NCBI GenBank assembly: GCA_902175065.1
Contig: CABIIJ010000026.1
Span: 1 to 50,381 of the forward strand
Direction: 5' to 3'
From: an uncultured Comamonas sp.
GTDB taxonomy: Bacteria; Pseudomonadota; Gammaproteobacteria; Burkholderiales; Burkholderiaceae_C
DNA length: 50,381 nt
Made by a program: the position numbers and the translations under genes
Shown: in pieces, positions 36,584 through 45,457 of the stretch
Layout: each line of letters starts with the position of its first letter
How positions within the stretch are numbered: position 1 is the stretch's first letter
Notes under the pieces: model-generated
What the model was told of the DNA's origin: nothing
The model's input: only the letters and a program-made list of their open reading frames with translations
The model's database searches: none

Positions 36584-37813
36584 ATGGCAAGAGAATACAA
36601 AGATGTGGTGGTCGGGCTGGATATCGGCACTTCCAAAGTCATGGCAGTGGTGGCCGAAGTGGTGCCCAGCGGGCAGCTCAAGCTTGCGGGCCTGGGGGTG
36701 GCACCCAGCAATGGACTCAAGCGCGGGGTTGTCGTGAATATCGAGGCGACCGTGCAAAGCATTCAACAGGCCTTGAAAGAGGCCGAATTGATGGCCGATT
36801 GCAAAATCCAGCGCGTGCATACCGGGATTACCGGTAGCCACATCCGTGGCCTGAACCAAAGCGGCGTGGTGGCCATCAAGGACAAGGAAGTCACCCCCAC
36901 CGATGTGGCTCGGGTGATCGAAACGGCGAAAGCCGTCAGCATTTCTTCCGATCAGCGGCTGTTACTGGTCGAACCCCAGGAGTTCGTCATCGACGGCCAG
37001 GACGTGAAAGAGCCGATCGGCATGAGCGGTATCCGCCTGGAAGCCAAGGTACACATCGTCACGGGTGCCCAAAGCGCCGCAGAAAACATCATCAAGTGCG
37101 TGCGCCGTTGTGGCCTGGAGGTGGAGCAGCTGTTGCTCAATCCGCTGGCCGCCAGCCAATCCGTGTTGACCGACGATGAGCGTGAATTGGGCGTGGTGCT
37201 GGTGGACATCGGTGCCGGCACGACCGACGTGGCCATTTTCACCGGCGGCGCGATTCGCCATACGGCCGTGATTCCGATTGCCGGTGACTTGATTACCAGC
37301 GATATTGCCATGGCCCTGCGCACCCCGACCAAGGACGCAGAGGACATCAAGGTCGAAAGCGGTTTTGCCAAGCAGTCCCTGGCCGATCCGGAGGCCCAGG
37401 TGGAAGTCCCTGGCCTGGGCGACCGTGGCCCGCGGATGCTGGGCAAGCAGGCCCTGGCAGGGGTGATCGAACCTCGGGTGGAAGAGATTTTTTCCCTGGT
37501 GCATCAGGTCATCCGGGAGTCGGGCTACGAGGAAGTGCTCTCGTCCGGCGTTGTCATTACGGGCGGCAGCTCGGTGATGCCAGGCATGGTGGAGTTGGGC
37601 GAGGATATTTTCCTCAAGCCGGTGCGCCGGGGCGTACCCAAATACTCCAGCGCTTTGGCCGATATGGTGGCCCAACCGCGTTCGGCCACGGTCATGGGTT
37701 TGTTGGAAGAAGCCCGTCTGGCCCGCTTGCGCGGTTTCAAGGTGGCACAAAAAAGTGGCTCGATGAAGACTGCTTTAGGTCGTTTTCGGGACTTTATTGT
37801 GGGAAACTTCTAG
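36584..37813 (+). CDS. ftsA: Cell division protein FtsA
   Basis: 409 residues. Actin-fold membrane tether of FtsZ. VVGLDIGTSKVMAVV (phosphate 1), LVDIGAGTTDVAIF (phosphate 2), VITGGSSVMPGM (adenosine), the 1C domain between, and a C-terminal amphipathic helix (TALGRFRDFIVGNF) for the membrane. MAREYKDVVVGLDIGTSK fixes the start at 36584, one base after the ftsQ stop. The 108-bp gap to ftsZ is A/T-rich and could hold a ftsZ promoter, but no box pair is convincing. Confidence 0.97.
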   Translation: MAREYKDVVVGLDIGTSKVMAVVAEVVPSGQLKLAGLGVAPSNGLKRGVVVNIEATVQSIQQALKEAELMADCKIQRVHTGITGSHIRGLNQSGVVAIKDKEVTPTDVARVIETAKAVSISSDQRLLLVEPQEFVIDGQDVKEPIGMSGIRLEAKVHIVTGAQSAAENIIKCVRRCGLEVEQLLLNPLAASQSVLTDDERELGVVLVDIGAGTTDVAIFTGGAIRHTAVIPIAGDLITSDIAMALRTPTKDAEDIKVESGFAKQSLADPEAQVEVPGLGDRGPRMLGKQALAGVIEPRVEEIFSLVHQVIRESGYEEVLSSGVVITGGSSVMPGMVELGEDIFLKPVRRGVPKYSSALADMVAQPRSATVMGLLEEARLARLRGFKVAQKSGSMKTALGRFRDFIVGNF

Positions 37814-37921
37814 CCATGTGAATCTGACGTTTTCCAGATACATTTGTACGATTGCAAAGTGATTTGCTTTCCTAAAAAATATTAGTAGTGCATGATTGAA
37901 AAGGTTTCCAGGAGCTCCCGC

Positions 37922-39172
37922 ATGACTATCGAGATGATCGACACCGAAAAATTCAACCAAGGTACCCAAATCAAAGTCATCGGAGTTGGTGGTGGCGGTG
38001 GCAATGCTGTTGAGCACATGATCGCCAATAGCGTTCAGGGGGTGGAGTTTGTCTGCGCCAACACCGATGCCCAGGCATTGATTCGCAGCAATGCCAATCG
38101 CACGATTCAATTAGGGAATAGCGGCCTGGGGGCCGGCAGCAAGCCCGACAAAGGTCGTGAAGCCGCAGAAGTCGCCGTGGAGGATATTCGCGCCGCCATC
38201 GAGGGCTCGCACATGCTGTTCATTACTGCCGGCATGGGCGGAGGCACCGGCACCGGGGCCGCTCCCGTGATTGCTCGCGTGGCCAAGGAAATGGGGATCC
38301 TGACCGTGGGCGTGGTCACCAAGCCTTTCGACTGGGAAGGCAGCCGCCGCATGAAAAATGCGGATGAAGGTCTGGCCGAGCTGGAAGCCAACGTCGATTC
38401 CCTGATCGTGGTGCTGAACGAAAAGCTGCTGGAAGTCCTGGGCGACGATATTTCCCAGGAAGAAGCCTTTGCCCAGGCCAATGACGTGCTGCGCAATGCT
38501 GTCGGCGGGATTGCCGAAATCATCAACGAGTACGGCCATGTGAACGTGGACTTCGAGGATGTGCGCACCGTCATGGGCGAGCCTGGCAAGGCCATGATGG
38601 GCACGGCCCGTGCCAATGGCCCCGATCGTGCCCGCATTGCTGCCGAGCAGGCCGTGGCCTGCCCGCTGCTGGAGGGGATCGACCTGTCGGGTGCCAAGGG
38701 GGTGCTGGTCCTGGTCACGGCTGCCCGTGGCAGCTTGAAGCTGGCCGAGTCGCGCCAGGCCATGACCACCATCAAGGCCTATGCGTCCGACGATGCCCAT
38801 GTCATCTATGGCGCGGCGTACGACGACACCCTGGGCGACGATATCCGTGTGACGGTCGTGGCCACGGGGCTGTCCCGTCCGGGCGTGCGCCGTCAGGCGA
38901 TGTCGGTGGTGCAGGGCGGTTTGCGTACCGGTACGGACAATATGACCCTGGCGGGCACCCCTACGGCCACCATGAGTGCGGCATTGGCGGGTGCGCCTGC
39001 TGCCGCTGCTGCTCCGGTGGGCGCTGCCACCAGCTATGGCGGCAGCGATGTCTCGGTACCCAGCGTCTGGCGTACCAACCGTACCCATGCGGCGGCCCGT
39101 GTGGATGCCTTGGCCTCTGGCGGGATGGACGATCTGGAAATTCCGGCCTTCTTGCGCAAACAGGCTGACTGA
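37922..39172 (+). CDS. ftsZ: Cell division GTPase FtsZ
   Basis: 416 residues, tubulin-like Z-ring protein. [13 protein letters not shown] (21-33), GTP signature [12 protein letters not shown] (104-115), [11 protein letters not shown] (T7-loop region), flexible linker after ~320, and C-terminal peptide [14 protein letters not shown] that binds FtsA. Start ATG 37922 after AGGAG; an upstream in-frame ATG at 37892 is unlikely. Last gene of the dcw transcript, followed by a terminator. Confidence 0.97.
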   Translation: MTIEMIDTEKFNQGTQIKVIGVGGGGGNAVEHMIANSVQGVEFVCANTDAQALIRSNANRTIQLGNSGLGAGSKPDKGREAAEVAVEDIRAAIEGSHMLFITAGMGGGTGTGAAPVIARVAKEMGILTVGVVTKPFDWEGSRRMKNADEGLAELEANVDSLIVVLNEKLLEVLGDDISQEEAFAQANDVLRNAVGGIAEIINEYGHVNVDFEDVRTVMGEPGKAMMGTARANGPDRARIAAEQAVACPLLEGIDLSGAKGVLVLVTAARGSLKLAESRQAMTTIKAYASDDAHVIYGAAYDDTLGDDIRVTVVATGLSRPGVRRQAMSVVQGGLRTGTDNMTLAGTPTATMSAALAGAPAAAAAPVGAATSYGGSDVSVPSVWRTNRTHAAARVDALASGGMDDLEIPAFLRKQAD

Positions 39173-39209
39173 CTTGGCTTTCTGCTGGTGGCGTTGCCCC
39201 AGCGGTAGA

Positions 39210-39261
39210 AACCACCCATAGCATCTATAGAAATTTCTATAGACCGGCTTGGGTGGTTTTT
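39210..39261 (+). terminator. Terminator after ftsZ with internal 20-bp palindrome
   Basis: Stem aaccaccca/tgggtggtt (39210-39218 with 39250-39258) then T residues. The loop contains a perfect 20-bp palindrome, tctatagaaatttctataga (39224-39243). Its right arm abuts the lpxC promoter. Confidence 0.75.
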
Positions 39262-39273
39262 GCTTTCTCTTCC

Positions 39274-39279
39274 TACAAT
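39274..39279 (+). promoter_or_regulatory. Candidate -10 box of lpxC, leaderless
   Basis: TACAAT ends six bases before the lpxC ATG at 39286, so transcription would start at or beside the A of ATG. No Shine-Dalgarno is present. The -35 region would lie in the right arm of the ftsZ terminator. Confidence 0.45.
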
Positions 39280-39285
39280 CGCCCC

Positions 39286-40209
39286 ATGCTAATGCAACGA
39301 ACCATTAAAACGCTCACCCGCGCTGTCGGCATGGGGCTTCATAGCGGCCAGAGGGTGGAGATGACGCTGCGCCCGGCTCCCCCGGATACCGGAATCGTCT
39401 TTCGCCGGGTGGATCTGCCCGAGCCGGTGGAAATTCCGATTTCGGCCCAGGCGGTGGTGGATACGCGGATGGCCTCGACCATTGGCGCCCGCAATGCCAA
39501 GGTGCATACCGTCGAGCATTTGATGTCGGCATTGTGCGGTCTGGGTATCGACAATATCGTGATCGATATCACGGCGGAAGAGGTGCCGATTCTGGATGGG
39601 TCTTCGTCTTCTTTCGTGTTCCTGCTGCAAAGTGCCGGAATCGAATTGCAGAAAGCACCGAAAAAATTTATCCGTGTACTGCGTCCGGTCGAAGTGCGGG
39701 AAGGGGACGGGGCCCAGTTGAAGTGGGCGCGATTCGATCCTCATCACGGGTTCAAATTGCGGTTCGAAATCGACTTTGCCCATCCTGCGGTGGATTCCAC
39801 CGGGCAAAGCTTTGAATTCGATTGGGCGGCGGGGGACTATGTGCGGGATATCGCCCGCGCCCGCACTTTCGGTTTTACCCGGGATGTGGAAATGCTGCGC
39901 ACCCATGGTCTGGCTTTGGGGGGCGGGCTGGACAATGCCATCGTGATGGATGACTATAAAGTCCTCAATAGCGATGGTTTGCGTTATGGCGATGAATTCG
40001 TCAAGCACAAGATTCTCGATGCCATCGGCGACCTGTACCTGATTGGCCATCCCATTTTGGGGGCCTACAGCGCTTTCCGATCCGGGCACGCAATGAATAA
40101 CCAGTTGCTGCGGGCCTTGCTCGATCAGCCGGACAGCTGGGAGATGGCGAGCTTCGCCCAGCGGCGCGATGCCCCCGCCGGGTTCGATCAAATGGCTGCG
40201 GCCTGGTAA
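39286..40209 (+). CDS. lpxC: UDP-3-O-acyl-N-acetylglucosamine deacetylase
   Basis: 307 residues. Zinc amidase, committed step of lipid A synthesis. [24 protein letters not shown] matches the usual N-terminus in length. Zinc ligand H78 in [26 protein letters not shown] (catalytic Glu region); [29 protein letters not shown] (zinc His and Asp) and SGHAMNNQL (catalytic His). Follows ftsZ as in many Proteobacteria but behind a terminator. Confidence 0.96.
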   Translation: MLMQRTIKTLTRAVGMGLHSGQRVEMTLRPAPPDTGIVFRRVDLPEPVEIPISAQAVVDTRMASTIGARNAKVHTVEHLMSALCGLGIDNIVIDITAEEVPILDGSSSSFVFLLQSAGIELQKAPKKFIRVLRPVEVREGDGAQLKWARFDPHHGFKLRFEIDFAHPAVDSTGQSFEFDWAAGDYVRDIARARTFGFTRDVEMLRTHGLALGGGLDNAIVMDDYKVLNSDGLRYGDEFVKHKILDAIGDLYLIGHPILGAYSAFRSGHAMNNQLLRALLDQPDSWEMASFAQRRDAPAGFDQMAAAW

Positions 40210-40232
40210 TCCGGCCATCGGGTGCTGCAACC

Positions 40233-40409
40233 ATGTTGATTTTCCGCTGGCTGGTTCTTTTTCTGCTGCTCGGGGCGGCGCTTTCCCTGGTGTTTTATTT
40301 AGGGACTGGCCGGGCGCATTACAAACGCTGGGCCTTGCTGATTCTCAAGTGGAGCGTGGTGGCCGGGATTACCTTTTTTGCGGTGCTGATGCTGGGGCGC
40401 ATCCTGTAG
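40233..40409 (+). CDS. 58-residue membrane protein
   Basis: ATG 40233 to TAG 40407-40409. Two hydrophobic helices: LIFRWLVLFLLLGAALSLVFY and WSVVAGITFFAVLMLGRIL, joined by GTGRAHYKRWALLILK, with positive charges between them, so both ends should face the periplasm or outside. 23 bp after lpxC on the same strand. No Shine-Dalgarno is clear. Family unnamed to me. Confidence 0.65.
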   Translation: MLIFRWLVLFLLLGAALSLVFYLGTGRAHYKRWALLILKWSVVAGITFFAVLMLGRIL

Positions 40410-40430
40410 CGCTGTGCAGCATCCGGGCGC

Positions 40431-41321
40431 TCATGGCATGCCGTTGCGCCGTGCCAGCTCGGCAAACAGGCCGCTGTGGTCCAGTTGGTCGAAGCCATGC
40501 GCCACTGAGTCGGCGTAAAGCTGCTCGAACAGGGTGGTGATCGGGGCTTCCAAACCAATTTCCCGGGCCGTGGCCAGGGCGTTGCGCATGTCCTTGAGTT
40601 GCACGCCCATGCGGGCGCCGGGCGTGAAGTTGCGCTCCACCATGCGCTGGCCGTGCAACTGCAGGATGCGGCTGTCGGCAAAGCCGCCGGTGATGGCCTG
40701 GCGCACCTGGGCCGGATCGGCGCCGCCTTTTTCGCACAGCAGCAAGGCCTCGGCCACCGCGCCGATGGTGATGCCCACGATCATTTGATTGGCCAGCTTG
40801 GCCAACTGCCCGGCTCCGTGGGGGCCGACATGGGTGGCGCGTCCCAGTGGTTCAAAAATAGGAGCTGCTGCCGCAAAATCAGCGCCATTTCCACCCACCA
40901 TAATGGCCAAAGTCCCCGTCTCTGCACCGACAGTACCTCCTGAAACAGGAGCGTCCAAGTGGTGCACCCCTTGCGCCTGCAGGCGCTGGGCGTGCTCCCG
41001 GGCCTGGCGCGGCTGGATGGAGGCCATGTCGATCACCAGGCTGCCTGCGGCCAGGCCATGGCAGGCGCTGTCGGCACCGCAGCCGAACAGCACGTGCTCG
41101 ACCACCGTGCCGTTTTCCAGCAGGCTGATGGCGACATCCGCCCCGGCGCAGGCCTGGCGCGGGGTATCGCACAGCGTGACCCCGTCTGCGGCCAGGGGGA
41201 GGGCTTTGGCCGGGGTGCGGTTCCAGGCGCGAACGTGGTGGCCGGCCTGGGCCAGACGCCGGGCCATGGGCAGCCCCATGTTGCCGGTGCCCAGGACGGC
41301 AATGGTCAGCGGTGTGGTCAT
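40431..41321 (-). CDS. NAD(P)-dependent 3-hydroxyisobutyrate dehydrogenase-family oxidoreductase
   Basis: 296 residues. N-terminal Rossmann domain (AVLGTGNMGLPMARRLAQAG, WNRTPAKA) and helical C-terminal domain. DAPVSGGTVGAETGTLAIMVGG binds substrate, and the Lys of GAGQLAKLANQMIVG is catalytic. The family covers 3-hydroxyisobutyrate dehydrogenase, tartronate semialdehyde reductase and glyoxylate/succinic semialdehyde reductases; no pathway genes nearby decide between them. GGAGA precedes the start. Divergent from the SbcD-like gene. Confidence 0.9.
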   Translation of the reverse strand: MTTPLTIAVLGTGNMGLPMARRLAQAGHHVRAWNRTPAKALPLAADGVTLCDTPRQACAGADVAISLLENGTVVEHVLFGCGADSACHGLAAGSLVIDMASIQPRQAREHAQRLQAQGVHHLDAPVSGGTVGAETGTLAIMVGGNGADFAAAAPIFEPLGRATHVGPHGAGQLAKLANQMIVGITIGAVAEALLLCEKGGADPAQVRQAITGGFADSRILQLHGQRMVERNFTPGARMGVQLKDMRNALATAREIGLEAPITTLFEQLYADSVAHGFDQLDHSGLFAELARRNGMP

Positions 41322-41361
41322 GGTGCAGTCTCCAGAAAAATCAGATGGTTGATTATTTATT

Positions 41362-41403
41362 AAAAAAGTAGCTGTTACCGCTGATGGAATAAGCGTTCAA
41401 GCC
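41362..41403. repeat. Dispersed AGCT...GCTT element copy
   Basis: aaaaaagtagctgttaccgctgatggaataagcgttcaagc resembles the element at 49383-49431 (aaaatagctgcaactgcttgaaatataagcggttgcagc). It lies in the 153-bp divergent gap 41322-41474, which otherwise shows no clear promoter box. Confidence 0.45.
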
Positions 41404-41474
41404 TTGTTTTAGTCAAAATGATTTCACAAAAAACCATGGGTATGATGGCCGCCATCCAGCAAAGATGAAATGCC

Positions 41475-42584
41475 ATGCCCAAGTTCCTTCATACCGCAGA
41501 TTGGCAAATTGGCCGCACCTACGTCGGCCTGGACCCGGAAGTCGCACCCCTGTTGGCCCAGGCCCGTCTGGCCGCCGTGCAGCGCCTGGCTGAACTGGCT
41601 GCCGAACAGGCCGTCGATGCCGTTCTGGTCGCGGGCGATGTGTTTGATGCCCAGACGGTGTCCGACAAGTGGGTGCGCCGCCTGTTCCAGGCTTTGGCGG
41701 GTTTTACCGGGCCGTGGATCATGATCAGCGGCAACCATGATGCGGCCCTGGCGCAAAGCGTCTGGACGCGGGCGCAGGCCTTGGGGTGTGTCCCTGAAAA
41801 CGTCCACCTGCTGCTGCAACCGCAGGTGCGGGAATTCGAGGGCTTTGCCGTGCTGGCGGCGCCCCTGACGCAGCGCCATTGCTATGACGACCTGACGGCG
41901 TGGATGGATACGGCGCCCACCCCGCCGGGCCTGGTGCGCATCGGTCTGGCCCATGGCAGCGTGCAGGGGCTGCTGCACGAAACCATTGATAGCCCCAATC
42001 CGATTGCGCCGGAGCGCTGCGCCCAGGCGCGGCTGGATTGGCTGGCCCTGGGGGACTGGCATGGGATGCAGGTGCTCAATCCCCATATGGCCTATAGCGG
42101 AACGCCCGAGGCCGACCGCTTTCACAACAACCAGCCGGGGCACGCGCTGGTGGTGGAGATTCCCGCCCCGGGGGCGTTGCCCACCATCACCCCCGTAGCC
42201 GTCGGCCAGTACCGCTGGCAGCGGCAGGCGTTTACTTTCGTGTTGGAGGACGACGTCGAACAGGCCATTGCCTGGTTGGCTGCATTGACCGCCCAGGACG
42301 TGGTGCACCTGCAGTTGCACGGTGTCCTCGGCTGGACGCAGCACCAGCGCCTGCAGACCGCCCTGGCGCAGGCGCAAGCGGCTGCCTGTTATGTGCAGCT
42401 TGAACAGGACGATTTGCGCCTGGCGCCCAGCGATGCGGAACTGGCCAATTTGCAGGCCGATGGCTATGTCGATACCGTCCTGCAGCAATTGCGCAGCGAA
42501 AGCCAGCAGGGCGACGCTGCCGCCCAGGACGCCCTGGCCGTGCTGACCCAGGCACTGTGGCAGCAGCGGGAGGCGGCAGTATGA
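41475..42584 (+). CDS. SbcD/Mre11-like DNA repair nuclease
   Basis: 369 residues. Metallophosphoesterase motifs in order: FLHTADWQIGR (DxH-like), VAGDVFDAQ (GD), ISGNHDAA (GNHD), and GLAHGSV with LGDWHGM (H and GDxH). All metal ligands are present. It probably acts as the nuclease of a two-subunit complex with the ATPase directly after it (ATGA overlap), in double-strand-break or hairpin processing. More like YhaO-type than E. coli SbcD in length and absence of the capping domain. No SOS box is seen. Confidence 0.87.
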   Translation: MPKFLHTADWQIGRTYVGLDPEVAPLLAQARLAAVQRLAELAAEQAVDAVLVAGDVFDAQTVSDKWVRRLFQALAGFTGPWIMISGNHDAALAQSVWTRAQALGCVPENVHLLLQPQVREFEGFAVLAAPLTQRHCYDDLTAWMDTAPTPPGLVRIGLAHGSVQGLLHETIDSPNPIAPERCAQARLDWLALGDWHGMQVLNPHMAYSGTPEADRFHNNQPGHALVVEIPAPGALPTITPVAVGQYRWQRQAFTFVLEDDVEQAIAWLAALTAQDVVHLQLHGVLGWTQHQRLQTALAQAQAAACYVQLEQDDLRLAPSDAELANLQADGYVDTVLQQLRSESQQGDAAAQDALAVLTQALWQQREAAV

Positions 42585-45262
42585 CGGCGCCACGGCTTCC
42601 GGCGTTTTACCTGCAGGCTTTGCGGTTGCGGCAGGTGCGCAAATTTGCGGCTCTGGAGCTGGCAGACCTGCGCCCGGGCCTGAATCTTTTCGCCGGTCCG
42701 AACGGCGTCGGCAAAAGCTCGGTGGTGCGTGCCATTCGGGCGGCGTTCCTCGAGCGCCACAGCTCCAGCTCGGCCGCCGACCTGCGGCCGGAGCACGACA
42801 GCAGCGCCGCCCCCTCGGTCGCGTTGGAGTTTTTCCTGCAGGGCCAGCCTTACCGGCTGGAGAAAAGCTTCTTGAAGAAAAAGCGCTGCGACCTGACCAG
42901 CGGCAGCCGGCACTGGAGTGCCCAGGAGGCCGAGGACTATCTGGCCCGGCTCCTGGGTTTTGGCTTTTCCGCCAAGGGCAGCAAACCGGAGCACTGGGGG
43001 GTGCCCGGCCTGCTGTGGGTCGAGCAGGGCGCCTCGCCCCTGGACTTCAAGGCCAGCCTGGGCCATGCCGGCCAGCATTTGCACGCGGCCCTGCATAGTC
43101 AGGCGGCAAGCGAACAGACCTCGGCGCTGGCAGCGACGGCGGGCGACGGCCTGATTGTCCGGCTGGAACAGGAACTGGGCACCTTCATCGGCAAAACGGG
43201 CAAACCTGTCGGCCCATTGGCCCAACTGCTGCAAGCGCTGCACGATGACCAGGCCCGGCTGGCCTCCCTGGAGGCCAGCATTGCCGATTACCGCAGCCAG
43301 GTGGATGCCCTGGCCCACCTGTTGCAGGCCCAGGCCGAGGATGAGCGTTTGCGCCCGGAAACGGCCTGGCAGGCCGAACTGGTCCAGGCGCAAGCGCATC
43401 GGCAGCAGGCGCAGCAGTTGCAGCAAAGCCACCAGCAGGGCCGGCAGCAACTGGAACACCTGCAGCGCCAGATGGACTGGCTCACCCAAACCCTGCAGGC
43501 GCAGGCCACGCAGGCGCAGCGCCTGGAGCAGCGCAATCAGGCCCAGATTCAGGCCCGGGACGACGTGGAGCAGGCCCGCCAGCACCTGGCCCGCTGCCAG
43601 CAGCAAACCGAGCGCTTGCACCGGGCGCTGGAACAGGCCCGGCAGCAATGGCAGCAGGCCCAGGAAGCGCAACGCCAGGCCCGCCAGCGCAGCGATCTGC
43701 AAGAGCACTGGCAAGCCAGCCAGAAGCAGCAGCAGGCGTTGCAGGAAAGCTGGCAGCAGGCACGGGCGTATCTGCGAGAAGTGCAGCAACTGAGACATTC
43801 ACTGTCTGCCGTTTTGTTGAAAAAGACGGATGTTTCCCGGCTGCAGCAACTGGAGCAGGCGGTACACATTGCCAGCGCCCAATACCAGGCAGCCGCTACC
43901 GTGGTGGCTTTTGACCTGCCTGCCAGCGCCGCCGTGGCGTGGCAGTCGGACGGGGGAAGCGGGTGCTGGCAGGGCCAGGGGGAGATGGCCCTGGCCACTG
44001 CCACCGTCGTGCAATTGCCGGGCGGCGGGCACCTGACCATTACCCCGGCCGGGCAGGAAGCGGCCCAGGCCCGCCAGCGGCTGGCCCATGCCCAGGCGCA
44101 ATTGACGGCGGCCTTGGCGGAGCTGGGCGTGGCCGACGTGGATGCTGCCCAAATGCTGTGGGAACAGCGGGTGCAGGGGCAGCAGCAACTGGCCTTGGCC
44201 GAACAGGCCTTGCAGCTGCATGCCCCGCAGGGGATCGATCTGCTGCATACCCGGTTGCAGCAGATCGAGGCACAAGTGCAGGCCCATGCAGCCCAATGGG
44301 CGCAGATTCCCGCCTCTGTGGCCGAGTCGCCTGCCTGGGACGCGGCACAAAGCGCGGTACAAGCGGCCGAGCAGGCCTGGCAGCAAGGACAGCAACAACT
44401 GCAACAGGCGCAGCAAACCCATGCCCTGGCCCAGCAGCAACACCACATCGCCCAGCGGGAATACACCGCCCTGGCCGAGCAGCTGCAGCAGGCGCCCGCA
44501 CAGCAGGCCCGGGATGGGCAGCAACTGGTGCAGCTGCAAGCCCAGGCCGCCGCCTTGCAGCAAAGCCTGGAGGCCCAGGCGCAAGCCTTGCAGGCACCGG
44601 CATTGCAACTGGCGCACCAGGACATCGAGCGCCTGCAAAACAGCCTGGCCGCACATGCCCAACAGGGGCAGGCCCGCAAGGAGAAAATTGCCGCCCTGCG
44701 GGCGCACCTGGATGCCGTGGGGGCCAGCGGCCTCGAAGAGACGGCAGCGCTACTGGCGGCCACGGTCGCCCAGCAAGAACGCCGTGCCCAGGCCCAGCAG
44801 CGCCGGGCGGATGCCTTGCAGCTTCTGGTGCAGCGTTTGAAAACGGCCCGCCTGGCGGCGGTGCAGCGGCTGCAGGCGCCGCTGGCCCAGCGTATGCAGC
44901 ACTACGTGCGGCTCTTGCAGCCGGGCGCCACGCTGGAGCTGGATGGCCAGTTGGCGCCGGCGCATATCCATGCCGATACCGGGGGTGCTGGCACGTTCCA
45001 GGGAACGGTGGAATTGCTCAGTTACGGCAGCCAGGAACAACTGGGCATCCTGAGCCGTCTGGCCTATGCCGACGTGCTGCGCGAAGCTGGGCAACCCACT
45101 TTGCTGATGCTGGACGATGCCCTGGTACACAGCGATGCCCAGCGTCTGGCGCAGATGAAACGGGCCTTGTTCGATGCGGCCCGGCGCCATCAGGTGCTGC
45201 TGTTCACCTGCCGTCCGCAGGACTGGGGGGATGCCGGCGTGCCCATCCGATTTTTGACCTGA
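42581..45262 (+). CDS. SbcC/YhaN-like SMC-type ATPase lacking a zinc hook
   Basis: 893 residues. N-terminal ATPase lobe with FAGPNGVGKSS (Walker A, ~40-50), a long Gln/Ala/Leu-rich coiled coil from ~215 to ~770 interrupted by a small globular part near 430-500, and a C-terminal lobe with LLSYGSQEQLGILSRLAYADVL (signature) and LLMLDDALVHSD (Walker B). It has no CxxC in the middle, so the Rad50/SbcC zinc hook is missing. Overlaps the nuclease gene by 4 bp. The coiled coil is extreme in Gln content (QQLQQ runs). Confidence 0.87.
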   Translation: MTAPRLPAFYLQALRLRQVRKFAALELADLRPGLNLFAGPNGVGKSSVVRAIRAAFLERHSSSSAADLRPEHDSSAAPSVALEFFLQGQPYRLEKSFLKKKRCDLTSGSRHWSAQEAEDYLARLLGFGFSAKGSKPEHWGVPGLLWVEQGASPLDFKASLGHAGQHLHAALHSQAASEQTSALAATAGDGLIVRLEQELGTFIGKTGKPVGPLAQLLQALHDDQARLASLEASIADYRSQVDALAHLLQAQAEDERLRPETAWQAELVQAQAHRQQAQQLQQSHQQGRQQLEHLQRQMDWLTQTLQAQATQAQRLEQRNQAQIQARDDVEQARQHLARCQQQTERLHRALEQARQQWQQAQEAQRQARQRSDLQEHWQASQKQQQALQESWQQARAYLREVQQLRHSLSAVLLKKTDVSRLQQLEQAVHIASAQYQAAATVVAFDLPASAAVAWQSDGGSGCWQGQGEMALATATVVQLPGGGHLTITPAGQEAAQARQRLAHAQAQLTAALAELGVADVDAAQMLWEQRVQGQQQLALAEQALQLHAPQGIDLLHTRLQQIEAQVQAHAAQWAQIPASVAESPAWDAAQSAVQAAEQAWQQGQQQLQQAQQTHALAQQQHHIAQREYTALAEQLQQAPAQQARDGQQLVQLQAQAAALQQSLEAQAQALQAPALQLAHQDIERLQNSLAAHAQQGQARKEKIAALRAHLDAVGASGLEETAALLAATVAQQERRAQAQQRRADALQLLVQRLKTARLAAVQRLQAPLAQRMQHYVRLLQPGATLELDGQLAPAHIHADTGGAGTFQGTVELLSYGSQEQLGILSRLAYADVLREAGQPTLLMLDDALVHSDAQRLAQMKRALFDAARRHQVLLFTCRPQDWGDAGVPIRFLT

Positions 45263-45322
45263 GACCATGGCCTGAGATATGCGTTGTTACAGCCGGCGGC
45301 ATGCAACAGGTCTACAATCCGG

Positions 45323-45338
45323 ACACTATAGGTAGTAT
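45323..45338. promoter_or_regulatory. NrdR box 1
   Basis: ACACTATAGGTAGTAT matches the NrdR consensus (acaCwAtATaTwGtgt) at 13 of 16 positions. Centre-to-centre distance to box 2 is 31 bp, the spacing known for NrdR pairs. Confidence 0.8.
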
Positions 45339-45353
45339 TCTCGGTATAGAAAA

Positions 45354-45369
45354 ACACTAGATATTGTGT
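45354..45369. promoter_or_regulatory. NrdR box 2
   Basis: ACACTAGATATTGTGT matches the NrdR consensus at 15 of 16 positions. It lies 88 bp before nrdA. NrdR with ATP/dATP represses RNR genes from such pairs. A TACAAT at 45313-45318 and a TATAGA at 45345-45350 are the nearest possible -10 boxes. Confidence 0.87.
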
Positions 45370-45457
45370 TTTTCGCGCTATTGCTACTTTTCTTGCTCCT
45401 AGATTGATACTGGCCGCGAATTCACCGTAATGAGCGGTCTTTTTGCTGAAAAACACC

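Noticed and set aside
37814-37921. ftsZ promoter in the ftsA-ftsZ gap
   Set aside because: TTGCTT at 37864 has no -10 box at 16-18 bp; the A/T richness alone is not enough.
40855-40945. Repeat element inside the minus-strand dehydrogenase
   Set aside because: aaaataggagctgctgccgc looks similar to the repeat arm, but the protein here is ordinary for the family (ADFAAAAPIFEPLG), so insertion is not supported.
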